From RGIG3009 sp045595445 (GTDB lineage: Bacteria; Bacillota; Clostridia; Oscillospirales; Acutalibacteraceae): a stretch of 13,197 nt of DNA. The translations under genes and the position numbers were made by a program. Under the pieces are notes generated by a model. The model made no database searches. It was not told the DNA's origin and worked only from the letters and a program-made list of their open reading frames with translations. The stretch spans positions 1-13,197 of the forward strand of contig JAZOAK010000003.1 of assembly GCA_045595445.1 (NCBI GenBank), written 5' to 3'. Shown one piece after another: positions 7,352-13,197 of this stretch; within the stretch, counting starts at the first letter, position 1; each line of letters begins with the position of its first letter.

Positions 7352-8379
7352 CCATAATATTTTTTGAATAATATCTCACAAAGATATTCTTCAAAAATAA
7401 TATTATTTTTTAGATACTCGAACCATATTTGACCATATGCCCGCCGAAATCTTGCACGTTCAACGTCGCCGGTTCCGAACACCGGGCAACCGCCCGCCTT
7501 GCACGCTGCTACATAATATTCGCGGCGGGATTTGTGCCGGAAGATTGTCAATTCGCCAATCATAACCACCGGCTTATATTCCGCGATTTTCCGAGATTCG
7601 ATGCGGCTGCGTTCTTCCATGGAAAAATCATTGTTCAGCGACATTTGCGAAAACTGCCCCGAGCCAACCATTTTATAAAGCGCGGTCTGTGATTTCTTTT
7701 TTGCAATCGGACTATCCTGCAGAATGAAAAGCCCGATCCCGCGAGACCGATCTATATAAACCTCTTGCTTTGACGCGCGCATTTTTTCGCAGCGCCGAAC
7801 AAGATTCAATTCTATAAAAATCGGATTTGCAAGATCGTTTGCATTTGCAAGGCATAAGCACTGCAGCGGCGGGTTTCCGGTCAATTCCCGGTTTCGGTTG
7901 ATCGTTTCATACGTATTGAAAAACGCCGTTGCTTCTCCTTTGATCGGTCGCTCGTGCTTTTCGGGAATAAATTCATCATAAATAAGCAGCTTGATATCAG
8001 AACCGTCAAAACCGCGCACATTTGAAAACGTTGACAATGCAGCCGTGTACCCGATCGGACCGCTGACCGGCGTCAGCTTGCCGTCGTGATCTTCCATATG
8101 ATAGAACCCGGAATTATACTTTGTGATAGGACTTGTCCCCACTGTCCACCCCTTATCCACATTGAGCACTTTGAACGGCGAAAATTCCGGTTTATTGATT
8201 ATATCGGCCTGTGCTTGCGTACGGCGCATAAACATGAAGGTGATACCGTCAGATACCGCAGTTTCAAGCGCGCCGTATGTTTTCCCGCAAGCGCGGTTGC
8301 CAACAATAAAATTAAAGGGGAGACCCTGCTTTAGAATCTCCCGGATATCAAGATAACCGCTTTTCTGATAAATGTTCAT
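7348..8379 (-). CDS. DNA packaging ATPase (phi29 gp16-like)
   Basis: This is the motor that drives genome DNA into the prohead through the connector. The 343-residue product (phi29 gp16 is about 332) has a P-loop GNRACGKT at residues 27-34 and a Walker B strand KLLIYDEF at 130-137 with D135 and E136 as the Mg/catalytic pair. TFSNVRGFDGSD just before Walker B and NRNRELTGNPP after it are typical of the gp16 family. The C-terminal third (from about 230) would be the vestigial nuclease-like domain. I chose the ATG at 8379 because it forms an ATGA overlap with the upstream stop (translational coupling; only a weak GCGGG site). An upstream in-frame start at 8433 would lie inside the previous gene. 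Confidence 0.92.
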   Translation of the reverse strand: MNIYQKSGYLDIREILKQGLPFNFIVGNRACGKTYGALETAVSDGITFMFMRRTQAQADIINKPEFSPFKVLNVDKGWTVGTSPITKYNSGFYHMEDHDGKLTPVSGPIGYTAALSTFSNVRGFDGSDIKLLIYDEFIPEKHERPIKGEATAFFNTYETINRNRELTGNPPLQCLCLANANDLANPIFIELNLVRRCEKMRASKQEVYIDRSRGIGLFILQDSPIAKKKSQTALYKMVGSGQFSQMSLNNDFSMEERSRIESRKIAEYKPVVMIGELTIFRHKSRREYYVAACKAGGCPVFGTGDVERARFRRAYGQIWFEYLKNNIIFEEYLCEILFKKYYG

Positions 8380-8729
8380 CCCGCGTAGACCGCAGTATAG
8401 AAGGTGCGGCCGGCCTTGCTCTGCGCCGAGCAAACAAGGATCGCGTTGATTTCGGTCGGATCGAAAACGTCGAGGATGTCATACATCGAACGAATGAACG
8501 TCGGGCTGTTCGTTGCGAAAACCTCGCCGTCGGGCGTCCGCAATGCGAAAATCTCGCGTTCGTCGCCGTCCTCTGTCTTGTCGGTGTAGATACACCATGC
8601 GTAGAGTTCCAGCTTGCTACCGTCGGCGAAACTCATCTTCTGTGCGTTCGGCGCTTTGGTCAGATAGTAAAGGTCCTGTTTGGTCAGTTCGGTTCCGTCC
8701 GGCTTGCCGGATTTGATGATGTTCAGCAT
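8376..8729 (-). CDS. Small acidic protein, probable single-stranded DNA-binding protein
   Basis: The 117-residue product resembles a small family common in Firmicutes phages (SGELT...LYYLTKAPNAQKM..., then FATNSPTFIRSMYDILDVF, then SAQSKAGRTFYTAVYA). From memory I link this pattern with single-stranded DNA-binding proteins; the order of beta strands with a helix between is compatible with an OB fold. Protein-primed replication displaces long single strands, so an analogue of phi29 p5 (about 124 residues) is expected, and no other gene here fits. The gene has its own strong promoter and an AAAGGAAG binding site, and it ends in an ATGA overlap with the packaging ATPase. The functional name is an inference. 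Confidence 0.55.
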   Translation of the reverse strand: MLNIIKSGKPDGTELTKQDLYYLTKAPNAQKMSFADGSKLELYAWCIYTDKTEDGDEREIFALRTPDGEVFATNSPTFIRSMYDILDVFDPTEINAILVCSAQSKAGRTFYTAVYAG

Positions 8730-8773
8730 AATCTTTTCTTCCTTTCTGCGCTCGGTTTCCCCGGCGCATATTC

Positions 8774-8802
8774 ATAATATCACAACCATACGCCGCTGTC
8801 AA
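8774..8802 (-). promoter_or_regulatory. Promoter for the SSB-like/ATPase unit
   Basis: Minus-strand TTGACA (8802-8797), exactly 17 bases, then TATTAT (8779-8774). The -10 is preceded by TGA, giving an extended -10 (TGATATTAT). Upstream sequence is AT-rich. This is a near-consensus vegetative sigma promoter just downstream of the lysis terminator and about 45 bases ahead of the SSB-like start codon. Confidence 0.85.
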
Positions 8803-8809
8803 TACATAA

Positions 8810-8826
8810 TTATTATAAGTTAATAA
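8810..8826. promoter_or_regulatory. Candidate operator dyad upstream of the SSB/ATPase promoter
   Basis: Minus strand reads TTATTAACTTATAATAA: arms TTATTA and TAATAA around five bases. It is identical at 15 of 17 positions to the dyad inside the early promoter (13102-13118). It begins eight bases upstream of the -35 box. Part of it doubles as the T-rich tail of the preceding terminator, which could explain some of the resemblance by chance. Confidence 0.45.
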
Positions 8827-8847
8827 AAGCCCGCTGTTCGCGGGCTT
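8821..8847 (-). terminator. Rho-independent terminator of the lysis operon
   Basis: AAGCCCGC (8827-8834) and GCGGGCTT (8840-8847) form a perfect 8-bp stem with a five-base loop. On the minus strand the stem runs into TTTTATT. It lies 15 bases past the holin stop and directly before the next promoter, so it insulates the packaging unit from lysis transcripts. Confidence 0.9.
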
Positions 8848-8862
8848 GGCGGGAAGAAAAGA

Positions 8863-9078
8863 TCAAAGACCCGCCTTTTTTACTTCCGGCAGTCCGGTCG
8901 CAATCGATGTTAAAATCGATAGGACAGCCGCCACGCCGGAAACTGAAAGGACCTGCAGCCAATTCACGTCAGAGAATGCGCTGCCGACGGTGATCATGCC
9001 AAGCGCGGTCTGCGCAAACGTGCGCAGCGCTCTGATCGCTGCCGCGGACAAAAATTCTTTCCAATTATCTTTGGTCAT
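8863..9078 (-). CDS. r1t-like holin
   Basis: The 71-residue product has two predicted membrane segments (about 11-33 and 40-62) and the family-like text AIRALRTFAQTALGMI and DVNWLQVLSVSGVAAVLSILTS, which resembles phage r1t-type holins. A holin makes the membrane lesion that releases the endolysin. I chose the ATG at 9078 because it overlaps the stop of the upstream gene as ATGA and has a G-rich site (GGGGGTG) nine to ten bases ahead. A longer in-frame version from 9159 would add an Arg/His-rich piece that is only the antisense reading of the upstream gene's frame. It is the last gene of the lysis unit, followed by a terminator. Confidence 0.85.
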   Translation of the reverse strand: MTKDNWKEFLSAAAIRALRTFAQTALGMITVGSAFSDVNWLQVLSVSGVAAVLSILTSIATGLPEVKKAGL

Positions 9079-9281
9079 CCGGAAACACCCCCATTCAATA
9101 ATATGCCTATCACAACGCCGATCACCGCGCTTATAATGCCGGTGATCACAGCGTCCCACCGCCGGGCCGGTTTCTGTTCCAGTGCGCGGATTCGGTCCTC
9201 ATGATCCTGTTGATTTTTCAAAATCAACTTGATATTCGTTGACATTTCAACGATCTTTCCCTGCAGATCGAAATCACTCAT
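9075..9281 (-). CDS. XhlA-like coiled-coil membrane protein of the lysis cassette
   Basis: The 68-residue product has an acidic and amphipathic helix at about 5-40 (VEMSTNIKLILKNQQDHEDR), a basic hinge (KPARRW), one strongly hydrophobic segment at 43-63 (AVITGIISAVIGVVIGILL), and a short tail. This coiled coil plus one membrane span is the layout of XhlA-type proteins that accompany holins in Bacillus and related phages. The start at 9281 is chosen because it has a GGTGG site at the right distance and overlaps the endolysin stop by eight bases. The holin starts inside its stop codon. It may be a second holin, a holin partner, or a spanin-like anchor; the sequence does not decide. Confidence 0.7.
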   Translation of the reverse strand: MSDFDLQGKIVEMSTNIKLILKNQQDHEDRIRALEQKPARRWDAVITGIISAVIGVVIGILLNGGVSG

Positions 9282-10017
9282 CCGGCAACACCACCTTTGT
9301 ATATTTAGATTTATCTGAAATATAACCGGTCTGCCCCGGCGCGTATTCGATCTCCCACCATCCGGACGCGCCCCGGCCCACGATCGGATAAATCTCACCG
9401 CGCAGGGCCGTTTTCAGCTTCTTCGTATATTTATTGTCACCTGCGCGAACGTGCACACGCCCGCCTACAATCTGCAGCACATGACACCCTTCCGGAATAT
9501 CCGGATGATCGAGAAACACACCCGGCAGCCGGCCGAAACGGTTGAATTTGCGATCGGCAAGCTTCGTCCGAACAACGCCGACGTCGCGCCCGCGCGCATC
9601 GATCACATAACCGTCCCCGACATATGCGCCGACGTGCACGATTTCACCGGCTTCATCATCGAAAATAAAAACTAAATCGCCGCGGGTCAATTCGGCTTTG
9701 TCAATGTCTTTGCATTTCGCATACAATCCCCGGCTTGAAACGTCCTTCGTCAAAATGTTCAACGTATAAAGCGCCCAATATATCAAGCCCGAACATTCAA
9801 ACGCCCGGATCGGGTTTTTACCTTCGGAAAGACGCTTTTCAAACAGAGTGACCGCGCGCTTATAATTCGCGGCACAATCCTCTTGGCCTGAAATCCATTT
9901 AACCGGGTCGAGCATTTGACATAGGTTCTCACCGTTACCGCCCCATACATAAATAGCGGTATCGACCTGCGCGTCAAGCAGTTTGGTAAAATCGTTTACG
10001 TCAACATTTTTACGCAT
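9274..10017 (-). CDS. Endolysin: NlpC/P60 peptidase with C-terminal SH3 wall-binding domain
   Basis: The 247-residue enzyme should cut peptide stems of peptidoglycan at the end of infection. Residues about 15-165 form an NlpC/P60-type cysteine peptidase: C75 in FECSGLIYWAL, H128 in EIVHVGAYVGDG, and D140 in VIDARG as candidate third residue. The TRGDLVFIF strand before the histidine is typical. Residues about 178-242 look like a bacterial SH3 domain (GGRVHVRAGDNKYTK, GWWEIEY, GQTGYISDKY-like end). There is no signal peptide, so it needs the adjacent holin. Its ribosome site AAAGGA (10029-10034) is rather far from the ATG (11 bases) and lies in the 3' arm of a long inverted repeat. It overlaps the next gene by eight bases. 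Confidence 0.87.
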   Translation of the reverse strand: MRKNVDVNDFTKLLDAQVDTAIYVWGGNGENLCQMLDPVKWISGQEDCAANYKRAVTLFEKRLSEGKNPIRAFECSGLIYWALYTLNILTKDVSSRGLYAKCKDIDKAELTRGDLVFIFDDEAGEIVHVGAYVGDGYVIDARGRDVGVVRTKLADRKFNRFGRLPGVFLDHPDIPEGCHVLQIVGGRVHVRAGDNKYTKKLKTALRGEIYPIVGRGASGWWEIEYAPGQTGYISDKSKYTKVVLPDE

Positions 10018-10020
10018 ATC

Positions 10021-10062
10021 AAAAAATGTCCTTTTACTGATCTATAATCAGTATAAAGGACA
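10021..10062 (-). terminator. Terminator-like hairpin overlapping the lysis promoter and ribosome site
   Basis: TGTCCTTTTACTGAT (10027-10041) pairs with ATCAGTATAAAGGACA (10047-10062), about 15 base pairs with one bulged base and a five-base loop. On the minus strand it is followed at once by six U's (10026-10021). That is an intrinsic terminator for the polymerase transcript, which ends 14 bases upstream. The same hairpin holds the endolysin ribosome site (3' arm) and the -10 box of the lysis promoter (5' arm). Confidence 0.75.
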
Positions 10063-10079
10063 CTGTTGCAATTTGTCAA
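10050..10079 (-). promoter_or_regulatory. Lysis operon promoter
   Basis: Minus-strand TTGACA (10079-10074), 18-base spacer, TATACT (10055-10050). The -35 overlaps the stop codon of the DNA polymerase gene. Transcription would begin near 10043, in the loop of the inverted repeat at 10027-10062, so transcripts from here lack the 5' arm. Confidence 0.75.
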
Positions 10080-12232
10080 TCATCTGTTGCAAATAATTGT
10101 ATGCCATTCAGCAGCCGCGCATAATCACCGGACAACCCGACAATATATGTAGATCGTGACATATATATATTGCTTGTGATCGGTATACAAATGCCGTCGG
10201 GCGTTTCATATTCAGTTATAGCCGGATGATCGTTATATGTCGCTTCTATGCCGGCAGCGCCGTGTTTTGCGTCGAATACGAACCCTTCCCGGAACGCATC
10301 AATACCGCCCTTTTCTGCCAATTCTGCAGCGCCTTTGCTCTTTCCAACGCCCGCAATAGTGATATGCAGCTCATCATCGGCGGTCACATATGCGTACTTC
10401 TTTGCGCCCAATGTTCGGAACTGCTTATATTCGCCCTCAAATTCATAAACGCCCATATAATGCCGAACGCCGTGAATATCATCGGCAAATGCGCCGTTCT
10501 TACGACTTAGCCGTTTCTTCTGATCATTATAGCGGCGCCAATCAATATCCCCGATGTATTTGACTGAATCAGTATCTGCATATACGAACGCGCAGCCGGC
10601 TGCGTGCGCCAACTTCAAACCTTCTTCCAATTCATACCGCGCCCATGCGGTAGTCCACACACCCCATTGATAACACAGAAACGCCCGACGGTTATAATTA
10701 GCAAGAATTTCAGCATCATCTTCATCAACCTCGGCATAGCCGGACGTATCTCCGATCATGGACTTTGCAAAACCTTCATATATCCGATAATAATTATAAT
10801 CATCTTTGACATGATCAACAGGTTCGTTACCGATCTCTTTGATCGAATGCTTTACCGGGTTTTGTGCCATCATACCATAAATACTATTTAGTTTATTCTT
10901 TGATTTCACATAAAGAATTTCAGATCCCGCAACGTCTTTCAGCGCCGTCTTGCGGACGTAATAGGCACGCACGACGTCAAGAAGCTTTGACGGCAGCTTG
11001 CCATAGCGCGCCGTCGCGACGTCGAATACTTCGATCTGATCGGCGTCGTATTCGTCAAGAAAAATTCTGAAATCAACGTCTGTGAATGACGTTTCAAGAT
11101 AGGCGGCGCGCAGCACTCGGCCGTTATCAATGTCACACGTACCGCATTGCAGATTGCGGCACTTATGCCGCGACAAATAAGGCGCGCCCCAAAAGGGATT
11201 TTTTAGCCGCACATTCCACAGCTTCACCCGACAAATGATGGCCCGATTATGATCCATATAACCCATGAATTTTTCAAACGACATAGGACCCTTCTGCAAT
11301 ACAAAATTTGAGATCGGATAAAGATGATTTATCAATACTTCCGGATAGCTGCTTGATCGGTCCGCTGATTTGACGGTTTCATATTTTCCGATTGTCATAT
11401 TCGCATAATACCGGTTTGCGTGTGTATTGCCGCCCCGGAAGCATTCCGCAAGTAGCGTATATATATCTATGTCCGGAAGCTGATTTTTCACGAACATATG
11501 ATTGACTTCGTGCATGGCGCGCTTTGCGTCACGCCGGACATAGCCGGTCGACGTCAAAGGCAGCGTATACAAGTTATCGCCGTCGGCGGTCATTTCATTG
11601 TTGAGCGCTTCACACAATCCGATAACGTCGTTTATGCAGTATTGCAGCTCCCGATCTGACAGATCGGTATACCAGTAGCGGCGCTTATCATAATCGAATT
11701 CGTCGCCGGACAGCTTCGTGTGCTTCGCGCCGAATTTCTTTGTATATAGGTCAAGGCTCATGTTGCTATGCAGATATGAACAGCGGAATTCAAAATGCTT
11801 CATCAAATCACACTTCATGATCTTCCGGCGGTCAATCGCAAACACGTTTTCCGGGTCGAACTGGTAAACGCCGCGCAGATATTGATATTCAAATGAGAGA
11901 TTGTGCACGAACACAACGATATACACATCGTCGGCAAGCGCCTTTGCAATCATTTCGCATAGCGTCAAAAACTCGGACCATGTGCGACCAATCACCACGA
12001 AATAATTTTCCTCATCCCAAAAGAAGCACCACTGCCAAATGTACATGATCGATTGACGCACCTCGTCAATGCTCGTCGTTTCAATATCGAACGCCGTAAT
12101 TAAATCCTTATACCGGCGCTTGTTCTTCCCGCGGCGCGCCGGATTGCCCGCCGGCCGCTTGAGCAGCTTCGACCGGCGGGTTATGTCTGTGATCTTGAAT
12201 TCGGGAACGGTGATGATCTTTTCTTTTAACAT
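10076..12232 (-). CDS. Protein-primed family B DNA polymerase
   Basis: The 718-residue enzyme replicates the linear genome from a terminal-protein primer. Exonuclease motifs: ExoI FDIETT (D49, E51), ExoII HNLSFE (N111, E115), ExoIII YCINDV (Y198, D202). Polymerase motifs: A DRSSSYP (D291), B KLNSIYG (447-453), C YADTDS (D553, D555), and KKY at 611-613. Between motifs A and B lies a long insert (about 300-440), where phi29-like enzymes carry the TPR1 region; it contains C358, C363 and C366 in close spacing. It is longer than phi29 polymerase (about 575), with a basic 45-residue N-terminal extension. The start follows the upstream stop by one base (TGATATG) and lacks a good ribosome site, so it is probably coupled to terminal protein translation. 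Confidence 0.95.
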   Translation of the reverse strand: MLKEKIITVPEFKITDITRRSKLLKRPAGNPARRGKNKRRYKDLITAFDIETTSIDEVRQSIMYIWQWCFFWDEENYFVVIGRTWSEFLTLCEMIAKALADDVYIVVFVHNLSFEYQYLRGVYQFDPENVFAIDRRKIMKCDLMKHFEFRCSYLHSNMSLDLYTKKFGAKHTKLSGDEFDYDKRRYWYTDLSDRELQYCINDVIGLCEALNNEMTADGDNLYTLPLTSTGYVRRDAKRAMHEVNHMFVKNQLPDIDIYTLLAECFRGGNTHANRYYANMTIGKYETVKSADRSSSYPEVLINHLYPISNFVLQKGPMSFEKFMGYMDHNRAIICRVKLWNVRLKNPFWGAPYLSRHKCRNLQCGTCDIDNGRVLRAAYLETSFTDVDFRIFLDEYDADQIEVFDVATARYGKLPSKLLDVVRAYYVRKTALKDVAGSEILYVKSKNKLNSIYGMMAQNPVKHSIKEIGNEPVDHVKDDYNYYRIYEGFAKSMIGDTSGYAEVDEDDAEILANYNRRAFLCYQWGVWTTAWARYELEEGLKLAHAAGCAFVYADTDSVKYIGDIDWRRYNDQKKRLSRKNGAFADDIHGVRHYMGVYEFEGEYKQFRTLGAKKYAYVTADDELHITIAGVGKSKGAAELAEKGGIDAFREGFVFDAKHGAAGIEATYNDHPAITEYETPDGICIPITSNIYMSRSTYIVGLSGDYARLLNGIQLFATDD

Positions 12233-12233
12233 A

Positions 12234-12857
12234 TCAACTGATAACGCGATTTATGCGTTTACGATACGCGGCTGCACTATGCGCCGACTTGCCTTTGCTC
12301 ATTGTCATATTGTCTAGCACGTCGCGGTTTTCAATCCAAAAATCAAAATCGCGCCGAATTGCTTTGAGCGTCAGCCCCTTATCGCGGATCGCGCGATAGG
12401 TTTCTGCAGCGTCGCCGGAGTCATAAAACCGATCAAGCTTCTTTTCGCGATACTCTTGCATGAACTCGCCGAAATCCTTATAATTCTCTTTCGTCACGAA
12501 TTCATAACCACTCTGCTGCAGGGATTCAAGCGCTTGATCGCGCTGCGCGCGCAGCGTTGACACCGATGACCGGTAATCGGACAGTGTACGTGATAAATCA
12601 GATAGCCGCATAGCGATTTCTTGATCTGTCAACCCTCGCATTGCCCCGCCAACATAAGCTTCTTTTAATTGTTGATGCGATTCTGACCCCTTCCAGTAGC
12701 CACCTTCTGACGATTCAAACGATCTCAAACGATGGCGGGCAACGTCGCGCAGGCGTTTGTATTCGGCGCGCAATTCGGACGAACTGACGCCGCTTGAGAG
12801 CGTATGCGTCGGTGTGTACCATGCCGGATCGTGCTTCAAAATGGACTTCTTCGCCAT
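12234..12857 (-). CDS. Probable terminal protein (replication primer)
   Basis: This 207-residue product is placed immediately before the polymerase, as phi29 terminal protein gene 3 precedes gene 2, and the two are joined by a one-base gap. It is strongly charged and largely helical: a helix at 26-47 (SELRAEYKRLRDVARHRLR), a long amphipathic stretch at 78-115, a motif YKDFGEFMQEYREKKLDRFYDSGDAAE at 126-151 shared in style with terminal proteins of small phages (from memory), and a basic C-terminal end. The priming hydroxyl residue cannot be assigned by eye; Ser and Tyr residues are frequent near 187-198. phi29 p3 is about 266 residues. A strong GAGGTGG site six bases upstream sets the start. 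Identity rests mostly on position and the inverted ends. Confidence 0.75.
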   Translation of the reverse strand: MAKKSILKHDPAWYTPTHTLSSGVSSSELRAEYKRLRDVARHRLRSFESSEGGYWKGSESHQQLKEAYVGGAMRGLTDQEIAMRLSDLSRTLSDYRSSVSTLRAQRDQALESLQQSGYEFVTKENYKDFGEFMQEYREKKLDRFYDSGDAAETYRAIRDKGLTLKAIRRDFDFWIENRDVLDNMTMSKGKSAHSAAAYRKRINRVIS

Positions 12858-12867
12858 TTAGACCACC

Positions 12868-13059
12868 TCACTTCATAGAATTCATGTCGAGCGCTTCAAA
12901 GTGCTTGCGATCTAAATAGAATTCAATCATACGCGCGATCATTTTTGACCGGGTGCGATCTTCAAATTGCGCTTGATCATCAAGACGGTTGAGCAAATCG
13001 CGGTCTATGCTCAATGAAACGATTGCGACCGGGGTCTGCTGCGTGGTTTTCTTTGTCAT
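12868..13059 (-). CDS. Ribbon-helix-helix transcription regulator
   Basis: The 63-residue first gene reads as a ribbon-helix-helix DNA-binding protein: a strand at about 10-18 (PVAIVSLSI), helix A at 19-33 (DRDLLNRLDDQAQFE), a turn with RTRSK, and helix B at 36-53 (SKMIARMIEFYLDRK). Such proteins bind inverted or tandem short repeats as dimers of dimers. It probably represses its own promoter, which holds a 17-bp dyad between -35 and -10, and may also act at the similar dyad near 8818. I prefer the second ATG (13059), since GAGG then sits seven bases away; for the ATG at 13065 it would touch the start codon. The stop is 10 bases before the terminal protein gene. Confidence 0.8.
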   Translation of the reverse strand: MTKKTTQQTPVAIVSLSIDRDLLNRLDDQAQFEDRTRSKMIARMIEFYLDRKHFEALDMNSMK

Positions 13060-13092
13060 GGTCATACCTCACTTTCATATTTGATCATAGCC

Positions 13093-13121
13093 ATTATATC
13101 ATTATTAAATGTTAATAACAA
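13093..13121 (-). promoter_or_regulatory. Early promoter (regulator, terminal protein, polymerase)
   Basis: Minus-strand TTGTTA (13121-13116), 17 bases, TATAAT (13098-13093). The -10 is perfect and extended by TGA (TGATATAAT), which makes up for a -35 with four of six consensus bases. It lies between the right terminal repeat and the first gene; the leader is about 25 bases. Confidence 0.85.
13102..13118. promoter_or_regulatory. Candidate operator inside the early promoter
   Basis: Minus strand reads TTATTAACATTTAATAA, a perfect 7-bp inverted repeat around three bases. It fills the spacer between the -35 and -10 boxes, so a bound protein would block RNA polymerase. The first gene downstream encodes a small DNA-binding protein, the natural candidate ligand. 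Confidence 0.6.
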
Positions 13122-13128
13122 TAGGTTA

Positions 13129-13144
13129 AAATAATATATTATTT
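13129..13144. other. 16-bp perfect AT-only palindrome next to the right terminal repeat
   Basis: AAATAATATATTATTT is its own reverse complement. It lies 12 bases inside the right terminal repeat and upstream of the early promoter. A 12-base part (ATATATTATTTT) recurs at 77-88 near the left end in inverted orientation, at a different distance from the terminus. It may be a promoter UP element or an easily melted segment near the origin. Confidence 0.4.
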
Positions 13145-13156
13145 ACGTGCCATTGT

Positions 13157-13188
13157 GGGAACCGGCGTCAGTGCTTGACCCCTATTTA
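13157..13188. repeat. Right inverted terminal repeat
   Basis: Reverse complement of 1-33 with one substitution and one missing G in the G run. Nine further bases (13189-13197, GTGATAACC on the minus strand) extend outward without a counterpart in the window, which suggests that the left end is trimmed. On the minus strand this is the 5' end to which terminal protein would be linked. Confidence 0.9.
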
Positions 13189-13197
13189 GGTTATCAC

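Noticed and set aside
7014..7394. 126-codon minus-strand frame crossing the late leader into the Pro/Ala repeat
   Set aside because: It starts inside the ATPase gene, runs through the promoter and structured leader, and ends in a repetitive Thr-Gly translation of the 12-bp repeat in the wrong frame.
9079..9159. Longer holin start at 9159
   Set aside because: The added residues (His/Arg/Asp-rich) are off-frame readings of the XhlA-like gene; the ATGA overlap at 9078 fits the cassette.
1..13197. tRNA genes, CRISPR array, integrase, insertion sequence or defence/anti-defence cassette
   Set aside because: I looked for cloverleaf arms, spaced direct repeats, recombinase motifs and extra small genes between the modules and found none; the genes are packed edge to edge.

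Overview
The window looks like an almost complete linear genome of a very small phi29-like podovirus (tailed phage with protein-primed DNA replication). Support comes from imperfect inverted terminal repeats at the two ends (1-33 and 13157-13188), a protein-primed family B DNA polymerase with a probable terminal-protein gene directly upstream, a gp16-type packaging ATPase, a 309-residue connector, and a full phi29-style capsid, collar and tail set. Strong AGGAGG-type ribosome binding sites, TTGACA/TATAAT promoters, an NlpC/P60 endolysin and a glycerophosphodiesterase on the tail protein point to a Gram-positive (Firmicutes) host with glycerophosphate polymers on its wall. The host is inferred, not seen.

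All 14 genes that I accept lie on the minus strand, so the map reads from right to left. Right end: inverted repeat, early promoter with a dyad operator, a ribbon-helix-helix regulator, the probable terminal protein, and the DNA polymerase. Next comes a lysis unit with its own promoter: endolysin, XhlA-like membrane protein, r1t-like holin, then a rho-independent terminator. A third promoter drives a small probable single-stranded-DNA-binding protein and the packaging ATPase. A fourth promoter drives a structured leader RNA and then the virion genes: Pro/Ala-rich scaffold-position protein, major capsid protein, tail knob with membrane-penetrating loop, connector (portal), lower collar, and a long receptor-binding/depolymerase tail protein. 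A hairpin and the left inverted repeat follow.

The points that go beyond routine annotation are: (1) a promoter embedded in a terminator-like hairpin in front of the endolysin gene, so that read-through transcripts and locally started transcripts should behave oppositely; (2) a GC-closed, apparently three-way-junction RNA between the late promoter and the first virion gene, a candidate packaging RNA or leader regulator; (3) a 17-bp dyad shared by the early promoter and the SSB/ATPase promoter, a candidate operator for the phage's own ribbon-helix-helix protein; (4) a GDPD catalytic domain at the end of the tail protein. No gene stretch longer than about 135 bases is left unexplained, and no tRNA, CRISPR array, integrase or insertion sequence is visible.
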